Part shown: piece by piece, positions 1-8,665 of the stretch
Numbering within the stretch: the first letter of the stretch is position 1
Layout of the letters: every line of letters starts with the position of its first letter
DNA from: CAZVYJ01 sp964631565
GTDB taxonomy: Bacteria; Planctomycetota; Phycisphaerae; SM23-33
Assembly (NCBI GenBank): GCA_964631565.1
Contig: CAZVYJ010000006.1
Span: 1-64,000, forward strand
Length of the DNA stretch: 64,000 bases
Direction: 5' to 3'
The notes under the pieces: model-generated
Told to the model about the DNA's origin: nothing
Seen by the model: only the letters and a program-made list of their open reading frames with translations
Databases searched by the model: none
Program-made: the position numbers and the translations under genes

Positions 1-41
1 GCGCAATGGGTAAGATGGGCAAAGCGCATAAAGTCCGTCAG

Positions 42-81
42 GGAGCGGTCATTCCCGCGTTTACCACGGATGGACCGCTCC
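42..81. terminator. Hairpin downstream of the UroD-like gene
   Basis: A perfect 9-bp inverted repeat GGAGCGGTC (42-50) and GACCGCTCC (73-81) is separated by 22 bases. It lies 46 bases past the stop of the minus-strand UroD-like gene and could end its transcript. There is no clear U-run, so a Rho-independent role is uncertain. I see nothing else in the first 126 bases. Confidence 0.3.
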
Positions 82-126
82 TTTACAGTCGCGGCTCGTT
101 AAAGAAGAGGACTTTCACGCCTTCTC

Positions 127-1362
127 CTACGCCATTTCCTCGGAAATCCGCTTTGCCAGCCCAGCCCATTTGCCCGCCCGGGTCGGGTCTTTGGCGAAGG
201 TGTGGGTGTCCTTCATTATGATTTCGACGCGGCAGTCTCGGGCGATTTCCAGCGTCTCGCGGACCGCCAGCTCGCACTGGTCCCAGTGGACCGTCGGCGA
301 GCAGATAAGCACGGGATTGGGTTTCCAAGAGTAAATGTACTTGTCGGCAAGCTTGTCGCGGGCTATTTCACGATTGCACCACGGCGAAACCGACACGCGG
401 CGGAGACGCGGCACTTTGCTGAGGACAAGGTCGAATTTCTTGTCAAGCGGCTCGCAGCAGCCGAAACAATTCAGCCCGAACTTCTCAAGCACCGGCAGCA
501 GGTACTGAAGCACGAACTCGTCGAACATTTCCGGGCCGACGCCGACGAACTCCTGGCTTTCGCCGAGGCCCCACATGTCTTTCAGGCGGACCGTGCCGCT
601 GAAATCCGAGGCCGGCAGTTCGTCGCTGCAGCCAAGGCCGCCGGAGCCGACGATTTCATCCGGCGTCCAGTTCGCCCAGAGTATGCCTTCACGCTCGGCG
701 AAGTCCATCTCGCGAAGGAAGGCGTCCCGCAGAAATGACATGATGCGGTGCAACAAACGCGGATTGTCGTACATATCCATCATGGTCTGTTCAAGGCCGC
801 GGAAATAAACCAGCCGCCCGGTAAGAAACGGCGACCACCACATCCAGCTGTGCCGGCGCACAGTCAAAATGTCGCCGAAAATCTCGCGGGCAAGCTGTTC
901 GTTACGGTCGGTCTGCTCGCGGTCGATTTTAATCTCGTTGAATTTCAGTTTGTCGACATCGGCTTCGGTCTTTATGACCGGCTCCCATGCGAAGGCGCCG
1001 CGTGCGGTGTCGGAATGGGTGAAATGCTCCTGCAGGCCGTAGTTGCCGCGATCGACAACCCACGCGACGTTGAGATAGTCGGTAACCGGCGTGTCGTCGT
1101 TTATGTGCTCGGCATAGAACAGTTTCTTGCGAAGCTGGGTTTCCCAGTCACGCAGCAGCGGGCTTTCGCACTGCAGCGATTCGGGCGTAACAAGCTCGAC
1201 CCAGCCGTCCTCCGGGCTTACCTCGACAGGAGCCCGCGTAGGCCTCAGGGCGTTATGATCACGCCAGAGCTGCGCCCGCTCCTGCTGGATGGGCAGCGAG
1301 GCATAATGAGCAACCTTTTTCGCCAGTTCGATAAGCAGCTGTCGTTCTTTCTGCGTCGCCAT
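127..1362 (-). CDS. Uroporphyrinogen decarboxylase-fold family protein
   Basis: A 411-residue protein of the UroD/MtaA/CmuA-like superfamily. These are TIM-barrel enzymes that include heme-pathway decarboxylases and corrinoid-dependent methyltransferases. A late FGCCEPLDKKFD stretch near residue 305 and a following PWCNRE give Cys residues like the metal ligands of the methyltransferase branch. The N-terminus carries planctomycete-type decoration rather than a classical HemE start, so heme synthesis is not implied. ATG at 1362 was chosen because AAGGA sits six bases upstream; a TTG five codons earlier is less likely. It is divergent from an AraC regulator across about 110 bases, which suggests local control. 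The substrate is unknown; a methyl- or carboxyl-transfer role in breakdown of an unusual carbon compound is inference. Confidence 0.75.
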   Translation of the reverse strand: MATQKERQLLIELAKKVAHYASLPIQQERAQLWRDHNALRPTRAPVEVSPEDGWVELVTPESLQCESPLLRDWETQLRKKLFYAEHINDDTPVTDYLNVAWVVDRGNYGLQEHFTHSDTARGAFAWEPVIKTEADVDKLKFNEIKIDREQTDRNEQLAREIFGDILTVRRHSWMWWSPFLTGRLVYFRGLEQTMMDMYDNPRLLHRIMSFLRDAFLREMDFAEREGILWANWTPDEIVGSGGLGCSDELPASDFSGTVRLKDMWGLGESQEFVGVGPEMFDEFVLQYLLPVLEKFGLNCFGCCEPLDKKFDLVLSKVPRLRRVSVSPWCNREIARDKLADKYIYSWKPNPVLICSPTVHWDQCELAVRETLEIARDCRVEIIMKDTHTFAKDPTRAGKWAGLAKRISEEMA

Positions 1363-1473
1363 TTCGAATCCTTGCAAAGACCTTGAAATAATCGGCCATA
1401 TTAGAACATGATTCGATTATCCCGCAAATAACAGGGGTTGTCTTGCGATTACAATCATAGTACGATTTCATAC

Positions 1474-2346
1474 ATGGATGAATCGCCTTCAAAACGCCGC
1501 CCGCCGGGGCTGTACGGCTTCAACAACCCCTGGCCGGACATACCCGACGTTTACGCCGTCGGCACGGGCATCCTGCGTACAGCCGGCACGCTGGCAATGC
1601 ACACACACCCGGCCCACATGGAAATATGCTACATCGCAGCCGGCCGGCTTGTGTGGCGGGTCGGCGACGAGGTGCACAGCCTTTCCGGAGGCGAGGCGTA
1701 CATAACCTGGCCGGATGAAATTCACGGCGGCGTCGATAACGTGCTGCACCCGGGCCGAATCTACTGGCTGATACTGAAACTCCCCCGCCGTTACGTTCGC
1801 GGCTGGCTGAAACTGCCGCCCGACGAAGGCCGCCGGCTTCACTCGCTGCTGATGAATATGCCGCGGCGGCGATTCCACGCCAGGGACGTGACGGGCTTCC
1901 TGTTCGACAGGCTGCTGGACTTCGCCGAGGCCGGCGCCGGCACTCTTAACGAGACAGCCGCCAGAGCGACGCTCATTTCGCTGTTAATCGAAACCGCGGT
2001 GACGTCGGCGAGGCGCACCGCCGAGCCGCAACATTCACCGCAGGTTCAGCAGGCGATAAAAGTAATGGAAGCAAACCTCACCGAGCCGCTGAACCTCGAC
2101 CAAATCGCGGAGTGGATAAACTGGAGCCTGTCGCATTTCAAAACGCGTTTCAGGAAGGAAACCGGCGAAAGCCCCGCTCAGTATTATCTGCAGCGTCGCG
2201 TGGTTGCCGCCGTCGGTGAAATCTCGAAAACAAACAGGCCGCTCGTTCAGATAGCGCAGCGGTTCGGATTTCCCTCCAGCCAGTACCTGGCGACCTGCAT
2301 CAAGCGCATAACAGGCAGAACGCCGTCAAGCTATCGGAAGGATTAG
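1474..2346 (+). CDS. AraC-family transcriptional regulator
   Basis: About 290 residues. An N-terminal cupin sensor holds the HTHPAHMEICYI and later DEIHGG histidines typical of AraC-type effector pockets. A C-terminal double helix-turn-helix runs from about residue 190 (IKVMEANLTEPLNLDQIAEW) to the end, with the FG(F)PSSQYLATCIKRITGRTPSSYR signature of the second HTH. The start is ATG at 1474; an upstream TTG is in frame but neither start has a good ribosome site. It is transcribed away from the UroD-like gene, so the shared 111-base region is the likely operator. Its TAG stop overlaps the convergent uvrB stop by three bases. The inducer is unknown; the sugar-degradation type of AraC protein is the closest general match. 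Confidence 0.88.
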   Translation: MDESPSKRRPPGLYGFNNPWPDIPDVYAVGTGILRTAGTLAMHTHPAHMEICYIAAGRLVWRVGDEVHSLSGGEAYITWPDEIHGGVDNVLHPGRIYWLILKLPRRYVRGWLKLPPDEGRRLHSLLMNMPRRRFHARDVTGFLFDRLLDFAEAGAGTLNETAARATLISLLIETAVTSARRTAEPQHSPQVQQAIKVMEANLTEPLNLDQIAEWINWSLSHFKTRFRKETGESPAQYYLQRRVVAAVGEISKTNRPLVQIAQRFGFPSSQYLATCIKRITGRTPSSYRKD

Positions 2347-4376
2347 CCCATCTGCCTGCCGCGGCGGCCGGTTTTCCTGGGCGGTTTTTCGACGGTGTCG
2401 ATTGTATCGCCGCCTTCCCCTTTCAGCTCGGCGATGCGGTCGCGCAGACGGGCTGCCTTTTCGAACTCCAGCGCCTCTGCCGCCTCAAGCATCTGCATCT
2501 CAAGCTCGTTGATAAGCTCCGCCTTGTCGAATTCGTCCTCGCCGGCGTGGATTGCCTCGCGTGCGGTCTGGCGGGCGCGGAGCTGGTCTGCAAGGGCCGA
2601 CCGGATCGCCTTGCGGATGGTCTGCGGCGTGATGCCGTGCTCGGCGTTGTACGCAAGCTGCATCTCGCGGCGGCGTCTGGTCTCGTCGATGGCCTTGGCC
2701 ATCGCATCGGTGACCTTGTCGGCGTAGAGGTACACCTGAGCGTTGACGTTTCGGGCGCATCGGCCGATGGTCTGGATAAGGCTCGTCGCCGAACGGAGGA
2801 AGCCTTCCTTGTCGGCGTCGAGAATCGCGACCAGCGAAACTTCCGGCAGGTCCAGGCCCTCGCGCAGCAGGTTAATGCCGACCAGCACGTCGAACCTGCC
2901 CTCGCGAAGCTCGCGGAGAATGTCCACGCGGTCAAGCGTGTCGATTTCGCTGTGGAGGTACTTGCAGCGGAAGCCTTCGCTGCGGATGTACTCGGCGAGG
3001 TCTTCGCTCAGCCGCTTGGTCAGCGTGGTTATAAGCGTGCGCTCGCCGGCCTCGACGCGCTTGCGTATCTCCGCCAGCAGGTCGGCGACCTGGCCCTGTG
3101 CCGGGCGGACCTCAACGGCCGGGTCCACCAGGCCAGTCGGGCGGATAATCTGCTCGACGACCTCGCCGCCCGCCTTGGCAAGTTCCCAGTCGCCCGGTGT
3201 GGCCGAGACGAATATCACCTGCTTCCAGAGCTGCTCGAATTCCTCGAACCGCAGCGGGCGATTGTCCAGTGCGCTCGGCAGGCGAAAGCCGTGGTCGACA
3301 AGCACCTGCTTGCGGCTGCGGTCGCCGTTGTACATCGCGCGAAGCTGCGGCAGCGTAACATGCGACTCGTCGATAATAAGCAGGTAATCGTCGCCGAAAT
3401 AATCTATCAGCGTGTAAGGCCGCTCGCCAGGCTGGCGCCCGTCGAGATGGCGTGAGTAGTTCTCTATGCCGGGACAGTAGCCGACCTCCGTGAGCATCTC
3501 CATGTCGTACAGTGTGCGTGCGGACAGCCGCTGCGCCTCCAGCAGCTTGCCGGCGTTCTTCAGGGCGATTACGCGATATTCCAGCTCTTCCTTGATCGAC
3601 TTGACAGCCCGCTCGACTGCGTTTTCCTCGACGACATAATGCACAGCCGGGAATATGAACGCCTGGTCGGTTTTGCTGAGGACGTCGCCGGTGGTCGGAT
3701 TGATTATGTTCACTGAGTCTATCCGGTCGCCGAACAGCTCTACCTGGTAGGCGAACTCCTCGTAGGCCGGATAAATGTCTATCGTATCGCCGCGGACGCG
3801 GAACTTGCCGCGTTCGAACGCCACGTCGTTGCGGTCGTACTGCAGGTTGACGAGCTGCCGCAGCATCTCGTCGCGGTCGACCGTCATGCCGACCTGTATC
3901 GGCACGATGGACCTTTTGTATTCTTCCGGGCTGCCCAGGCCGAATATGCACGACACGCTGGCCACGATGATAACGTCGCTGCGGTGCGACAGGCTGGTCG
4001 TCGCGCTGAGGCGGAGGCGGTCAAGGTCGTCGTTGCGCGAGGCGTCCTTCTCGATGTAGATGTCTCGCTGGGGGATATACGCTTCCGGCTGGTAGTAATC
4101 GTAATAGCTCACGAAGTACTCGACGGCGTTCCGGGGAAACAGGTCCTTGAACTCCTCATAAAGCTGGGCTGCGAGCGTTTTGTTGTGGCTGATGACGAGC
4201 GTGGGCTTCTGCACCCGCTCGATAATGTGGGCCATAGTGAACGTCTTGCCGCTGCCCGTAACACCCAGAAGAACGTTGTACTTCTGCCCGTGACGTATGT
4301 TTGCGGCAAGGCGGTCGATGGCGGCCGGCTGGTCGCCCTGCGGCTTCATGTCTGAAATGACTTTGAATTCACCCAA
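2343..4376 (-). CDS. uvrB: Excinuclease ABC subunit B
   Basis: UvrB, the DNA-damage verification helicase of nucleotide excision repair, which receives lesions from UvrA and recruits UvrC. At 677 residues it has the usual family length. Visible landmarks are Walker A GVTGSGKTFT near residue 40, the YYDYYQPEAYIP beta-hairpin near 92 that clamps one DNA strand, DESHVTLPQLRAMYNGDRSRK near 340, the helicase motif QTIGRCARN near 540, and a C-terminal UVR motif (LEFEKAARLRDRIAEL) that binds UvrC. A short basic tail (RKTGRRGRQ) follows. It is a single gene facing the AraC regulator tail to tail. No SOS-type box was recognised upstream. Confidence 0.98.
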   Translation of the reverse strand: MGEFKVISDMKPQGDQPAAIDRLAANIRHGQKYNVLLGVTGSGKTFTMAHIIERVQKPTLVISHNKTLAAQLYEEFKDLFPRNAVEYFVSYYDYYQPEAYIPQRDIYIEKDASRNDDLDRLRLSATTSLSHRSDVIIVASVSCIFGLGSPEEYKRSIVPIQVGMTVDRDEMLRQLVNLQYDRNDVAFERGKFRVRGDTIDIYPAYEEFAYQVELFGDRIDSVNIINPTTGDVLSKTDQAFIFPAVHYVVEENAVERAVKSIKEELEYRVIALKNAGKLLEAQRLSARTLYDMEMLTEVGYCPGIENYSRHLDGRQPGERPYTLIDYFGDDYLLIIDESHVTLPQLRAMYNGDRSRKQVLVDHGFRLPSALDNRPLRFEEFEQLWKQVIFVSATPGDWELAKAGGEVVEQIIRPTGLVDPAVEVRPAQGQVADLLAEIRKRVEAGERTLITTLTKRLSEDLAEYIRSEGFRCKYLHSEIDTLDRVDILRELREGRFDVLVGINLLREGLDLPEVSLVAILDADKEGFLRSATSLIQTIGRCARNVNAQVYLYADKVTDAMAKAIDETRRRREMQLAYNAEHGITPQTIRKAIRSALADQLRARQTAREAIHAGEDEFDKAELINELEMQMLEAAEALEFEKAARLRDRIAELKGEGGDTIDTVEKPPRKTGRRGRQMG

Positions 4377-4526
4377 CGCGTCCCTTCCTCATCTAATCGC
4401 AATTCTGCAGCCCCGGATTATAACACGCCGTCGAAACCCCACGCAAAACATTGCGAAGGCCCGCGCGCAAAGAATCTCCGCATTTCTCTGGCACATCGGG
4501 CGTTTTGGGCTATTCTTTTCCACTTA

Positions 4527-5411
4527 ATGTTTCTCAAGGCGACATTACTGATATTCGGCACGTTCTGCTGCTCGACGGCTGTGATATTCATCAAGCTGTG
4601 CGACGTGGCACCGGCCCTGCTGTCGTCGTACAGGCTGCTCATCGCAGCTGCGGTGCTGACGCCGCTTTTCCTGCGCGACATGGGCCGATATCGCGGCAGA
4701 TATACGCGCCGGCACATTCTGCGGTCCATCGTGCCCGGCCTGATGCTGGGGCTGCACTTCATCACGTGGATGATAGGCGCTCGCGAGACCACGGCTGCAA
4801 ACGCAACGCTCATAGTAAACATGCTGCCCATCGTCATGCCGTTCACACTGTACGTCATGATTCGAGAATCGCTGACGCTGCGGGAACTTCTGGGCACGGC
4901 GATTACACTCGTCGGCGTGGCGATACTGGCCGCAGGCGACCTGAACCTGAGCGGCAGCAACCTTCTCGGCGACGGCATGTGCGTCGTGTCGCTGATTCTG
5001 CTTTCCTTCTACCTGACGCTCGGCAGGCGCAACCGCGACTTCCCGTCGATCTGGCTTTACGTCGTGCCGCTCTATTTCTTCGCCGGCATATCGAGTTTTC
5101 TCATTGCGGTGTGGTTCACGGCGCCGCCTGATATCAATTCCGCGACGGACCTGATGTGCGTTCTGGCACTCGGCATCGTGCCGACTGTCATCGGCCATTC
5201 CTCGATAAACTGGTGCCTCAAGCACATGCGGGGGCAGATTGTGAGCCTGGCGAGCATGACGCAGTTCGTTTTCGCCGGAGTCATAGCGTATTTCCTGCTC
5301 GACGAAATGCCGCAGTGGGTCTTCTACCCAGCCTGCGTGTTCATCATCACAGGAACTGTTATCGCACTGCGAGCGGTAAAGCCCAAAGATACGGAACTCA
5401 TTCCGGACTGA
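4527..5411 (+). CDS. EamA/DMT-superfamily membrane transporter
   Basis: A 294-residue integral membrane protein with about ten hydrophobic segments in two EamA repeats, the layout of drug/metabolite exporters (RhaT/YdcZ/RarD superfamily). The first repeat covers roughly residues 1-140 and includes LHFITWMIGARETTAANATLI, and the second runs from about 150 to 285. It starts at ATG 4527 and is divergent from uvrB. Members export amino acids, purines or other small metabolites; nothing here fixes the substrate. It stands alone, with the next gene 63 bases downstream on the same strand. Confidence 0.88.
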   Translation: MFLKATLLIFGTFCCSTAVIFIKLCDVAPALLSSYRLLIAAAVLTPLFLRDMGRYRGRYTRRHILRSIVPGLMLGLHFITWMIGARETTAANATLIVNMLPIVMPFTLYVMIRESLTLRELLGTAITLVGVAILAAGDLNLSGSNLLGDGMCVVSLILLSFYLTLGRRNRDFPSIWLYVVPLYFFAGISSFLIAVWFTAPPDINSATDLMCVLALGIVPTVIGHSSINWCLKHMRGQIVSLASMTQFVFAGVIAYFLLDEMPQWVFYPACVFIITGTVIALRAVKPKDTELIPD

Positions 5412-5474
5412 CATCCCTACCGTGATTTGCTATGATTTGCGCCCGGCAAGTTAACCGCAGTAAAGGAATATCAT

Positions 5475-6422
5475 TTGAATCAGAAATTCTGGGATATTTT
5501 CTCCGACGACTACACAAAAAACTGTCTCTTGTGGCATCACTATGAAGGCAACCCGGTAATCCCGACTTCGGCCGGCACGTGGAAGCGGCTTTACGTGGCG
5601 AACCCGGACATACTGGAGTTCGGCGGCAGGACGCTGGTTTACTATCGCGGCTGCGGCATAATGCCGGGCAGGAAGGATGACACCAACCGTATCGCCGTTG
5701 CAGAGATAACAGCCGCTTCACCCGGCAGGATAAAACTGAAAGACTTGAATAACGGCCTGCCCGTCATCGACTGCGGCAAGGCCGACGAGTTCGACTCGTC
5801 GGCGCTCGACCCGGCCGCCGCGATATTCCAGGACAGGGTTTTTCTTTACTACTCCGCCATAGGCCCCTGCCCCGACAGCGTTGGCATGGCCGTCAGCAAC
5901 GACGGGATAAACTTCCGCAAGCATGGAAAAATCTGCGCCGGGCGGGCGCCGGATGTCATCGTATCCGGCGACAAAATCTACATGCTGTACCAGATGCTTG
6001 TCGGCGAAAAATACCGCCTGCACCTTGCGGTTTCGAGTGACGGGATAAAATTTGAAAATGTCCGGGACGAGCCTGTATTCGTCGGCGAAAAGGGAAGCTG
6101 GGACGCCCTGTCGATAGTGACGGCCAGGCTGTCATACAGCGACGGCTGGTATTACATGATATACGGCGGCAGCGCCTGCCTCACGGACGAGCCGGAATAT
6201 TTCGGCCTGGCCCGGTCGAAAAATCTTATCGACTGGCAGAGGCATCCGGGCAACCCGATATTCGGAACCGGAGCCAAGGGCACGCCGGACGGCGGAGCGA
6301 TATGGTTCCCCGCCCTGCTGGAAACCGAAGACTGCTTCATGATGCTCTACGAAGGCAGCCGCGGCAAATACAGCTGGGATTTGTCCTCGGCAATCTGCAT
6401 GTCGTGGCTAGACAAAACGTAA
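5475..6422 (+). CDS. Five-bladed beta-propeller glycosidase-like protein
   Basis: A 315-residue protein with recurrent propeller-blade motifs: NPDILEFGGRTLVYYRG, SALDPAAAIFQDRVFLYYSA, APDVIVSGDKIYMLYQM, GSWDALSIVTARLSYSDGWYY and GAIWFPALLETEDCFMMLYEG. This is the pattern of the GH43/GH32/GH130 fold group. Acidic residues in several blades could serve catalysis, but no family signature is complete, so the linkage it acts on cannot be named. No signal peptide is seen, which points to a cytoplasmic enzyme like GH130 phosphorylases. The start is TTG at 5475 with AAAGGA seven bases upstream. It sits 13 bases before the DNA glycosylase gene. Confidence 0.7.
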   Translation: MNQKFWDIFSDDYTKNCLLWHHYEGNPVIPTSAGTWKRLYVANPDILEFGGRTLVYYRGCGIMPGRKDDTNRIAVAEITAASPGRIKLKDLNNGLPVIDCGKADEFDSSALDPAAAIFQDRVFLYYSAIGPCPDSVGMAVSNDGINFRKHGKICAGRAPDVIVSGDKIYMLYQMLVGEKYRLHLAVSSDGIKFENVRDEPVFVGEKGSWDALSIVTARLSYSDGWYYMIYGGSACLTDEPEYFGLARSKNLIDWQRHPGNPIFGTGAKGTPDGGAIWFPALLETEDCFMMLYEGSRGKYSWDLSSAICMSWLDKT

Positions 6423-6435
6423 GCCGGAACCGCTG

Positions 6436-7149
6436 ATGTCACAAACCTCACAAATACTGTCGGAGATGTACGAAGCGATGCGCGGGCGGTTCGGGCATCA
6501 GGGGTGGTGGCCATCCTTCGCGACTGGCGCCGCTTCGGCGGGCAAACCGGGAAACAGCAAGCTGGAAATATGCGTCGGGGCGATTCTCACGCAGAACACA
6601 AACTGGGGCAACGTCGAGAAGGCGCTGAAGAATCTGCTGTCGGCCGGCTGCATGAGCGTAAGCGCACTGCACGAACTGTCGCACGATGAACTGGCCAAGC
6701 TTATCCGCCCGGCGGGCTATTACAATATCAAGGCGAAGCGTCTTAAGAATTTCATCGCTGCGGTGCATGAGAGTTTCGGCGACGACTTCGAGGCATTCCT
6801 CGACCGCCCCGTTTCGACGCTGCGTGAAGAGCTGCTGGCGATTAACGGCATCGGCCGGGAGACGGCGGACAGCATGATTCTCTACGCGGCCGGCAAACCG
6901 AGCTTCGTCGTCGACGCGTACACATATCGCATACTGCTGCGGCACGGGCTTATCGCGCCGGATGACGACTATGAGGCCATCAAGGAGCTGTTCGAATCTT
7001 CGCTGCCGCAGGATGTCGAACTTTGGAACGATTATCACGCACAGCTGGTGGCCGTCGGCAAAAATTACTGCAGGCCGAAGGCGAAGTGCGCCGGCTGCCC
7101 GCTGGAAGGCTTTGACCATGACGCGATGGCGGGCATGGATGAATACTGA
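6436..7149 (+). CDS. Endonuclease III-related DNA glycosylase (COG2231/MagIII type)
   Basis: A 237-residue HhH-GPD glycosylase of base excision repair. ILTQNTNWGNVEKAL near residue 50 and the hairpin LLAINGIGRETADSMILYA followed by the catalytic Asp in FVVDAYTYR match the MagIII/COG2231 group. The lysine that gives endonuclease III its lyase activity (GRKTA) is Glu here (GRETA), so a monofunctional glycosylase is expected. The C-terminal cluster reads C-x5-C-x2-C with no fourth cysteine, so a normal 4Fe-4S site is doubtful. It probably removes alkylated bases such as 3-methyladenine. ATG at 6436. Confidence 0.85.
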   Translation: MSQTSQILSEMYEAMRGRFGHQGWWPSFATGAASAGKPGNSKLEICVGAILTQNTNWGNVEKALKNLLSAGCMSVSALHELSHDELAKLIRPAGYYNIKAKRLKNFIAAVHESFGDDFEAFLDRPVSTLREELLAINGIGRETADSMILYAAGKPSFVVDAYTYRILLRHGLIAPDDDYEAIKELFESSLPQDVELWNDYHAQLVAVGKNYCRPKAKCAGCPLEGFDHDAMAGMDEY

Positions 7150-7193
7150 CCGCCTCAACACGGCCCCTGAGGGACCGTGCCACCCATAGTCGG

Positions 7194-8324
7194 CTATTCC
7201 GTCTCAATGGGTATCTTGCGCGAAACGCCGTCCGCATCGCCGGCGACATCGACGGCGACTTTTTCAAGCGTCGTAGTGAGATACTGCCTGCCGAGCCGCT
7301 CCCGCACCGAAGGAGCAAGGTTGTGGAAGTCCACCACTCTGTCGCGGCCGCTCTCCTTGGCGACAAGCAGCGCCTGGTCGCTGAAATAAATGAGCATCTC
7401 TGGATAATCGATATCCTCCGTCGTGGAAGGGAACGTCGCCGACCCGACCGAAATGGTTACATTGATATCCTGCCCGTAGCAGTTGAAGTGCCGCGAAGCG
7501 ACCTCTTTGCGGATACGTTCGGCGAACTGCATCGCGCTGGAGCGGTCGGCCTTTGGCAGAACAATGCTGAATTCCTCGCCGCCCGTCCTGGCCACGACGT
7601 CTGATTCGCGAACCGACTGCGTGAGAATGACGGCAAGTTCCTTCAGGACATAATCGCCGCTGGGATGGCCGTACGAATCGTTGACCAGCTTGAAATGGTC
7701 CACATCCATGGTCAGCAGGCTTATCGGCTGGGTGTATCGCTTTGCGATTCTGAATTCATGGTGAAGAATGTCGTGAAAGCTGCGAACGTTCTGCACGTGC
7801 GTCAGCGGATCGGTAGTCGCGAGCACTTTCAGGTATGCGTTGTCCTTGCGGAGGCGGACCATAAGCTCCCGTTCGCGTTTCAGAGCTTCCTGCAATGCGC
7901 TTCTCGACGCAGCAAGCTGGTCCTGAAGTTCCTTGGTCCGCAACAGCGCCCTCAGTCGGGCCATCATCTCGGACGCTGAGGTACTGACGCAGATAACGTC
8001 GTCGGCGCCGCTGTCCAGGAACAGGCACCGCTGCTGGTCGGCGGGGTTCCCGGCGAGAATCATTACCGGCAGATATGCAGACGGTGCGATTTCCCGAAGA
8101 ACGTTGGGAAAGTCCATGGAAACCATATCATCCACAGGCAGATGCAGCAGAACCACGTCTATATCCCTGCTGCGGACAACCGCCAGGGCCTCGACCGGCT
8201 CGCTGACCTGGATAACCTGCCATCCTGCCTTGGTCAGATACGAACTTCGAATAGCCGCCTCATCCAGCTCGTGACTCATCAGCAGGATTCGAGGGCTATT
8301 CGTCATTCTCTCGGCGTCAATCAT
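7194..8324 (-). CDS. Diguanylate cyclase with degenerate receiver domain
   Basis: 376 residues. An N-terminal CheY-like domain (about 8-130) leads through a short coiled coil (about 130-165) to a GGDEF domain (about 170-345). The cyclase active site is intact (GGEEF), and RESD five residues before it forms the product-inhibition I-site, so it should make cyclic di-GMP. The receiver looks dead: the phospho-acceptor position in DVVLLHLPV is His instead of Asp, and the acidic pair and conserved Lys are also missing. Control by phosphorylation is therefore unlikely; partner binding is possible. ATG 8324 is used, and ATG 8306 is an alternative. No riboswitch or PilZ partner was recognised nearby. 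Confidence 0.9.
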   Translation of the reverse strand: MIDAERMTNSPRILLMSHELDEAAIRSSYLTKAGWQVIQVSEPVEALAVVRSRDIDVVLLHLPVDDMVSMDFPNVLREIAPSAYLPVMILAGNPADQQRCLFLDSGADDVICVSTSASEMMARLRALLRTKELQDQLAASRSALQEALKRERELMVRLRKDNAYLKVLATTDPLTHVQNVRSFHDILHHEFRIAKRYTQPISLLTMDVDHFKLVNDSYGHPSGDYVLKELAVILTQSVRESDVVARTGGEEFSIVLPKADRSSAMQFAERIRKEVASRHFNCYGQDINVTISVGSATFPSTTEDIDYPEMLIYFSDQALLVAKESGRDRVVDFHNLAPSVRERLGRQYLTTTLEKVAVDVAGDADGVSRKIPIETE

Positions 8325-8665
8325 AAGAACTGACCCATAATAGTGTTACACAAAAACAATATGTCCCGCCGCCTAGCGGAGACACCGCAAGCCTTGGGCA
8401 GTCTTCGCCCTTACTTAGGACCTAAATAAACGTAAGATACGTGCAGGCAAGAGGCAAACTACGCCCGCCATAAGTGAAAATTTCAGAAAAAATTATGAAT
8501 CAACCACCCGCCACAAGCGTTATACACAGGGGCGCAAACCAGACATGCAAACACAAGGTGGCAAAAATCGAACGGGGATATTATCCTGTAGCTCATCAGA
8601 TGCGGATTCATACCGCGATCTGCATGCAATCATAACCGGTTATAGATTCATAAACAGAAAAAACT
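8325..8665. other. 341-base divergent intergenic region
   Basis: This separates the minus-strand GGDEF gene from the plus-strand GH10-fold gene and must hold both promoters. A small GGGC/GCCC hairpin lies near 8396-8410. The perfect palindrome AACCGGTT lies near 8635-8642, flanked by two ATTCATA copies (about 8606 and 8646) that could be a regulator site. I could not fit a known riboswitch, tRNA or coding frame to it. Confidence 0.3.

Noticed and set aside
83..328. 81-codon minus-strand frame overlapping the UroD-like gene
   Set aside because: Alternative frame within a well-supported gene; no domain.
8341..8460. Cyclic di-GMP riboswitch upstream of the GGDEF gene
   Set aside because: Bits such as CCGCAAGCC resemble the motif, but the paired helices and tetraloop-receptor pattern could not be built on either strand.
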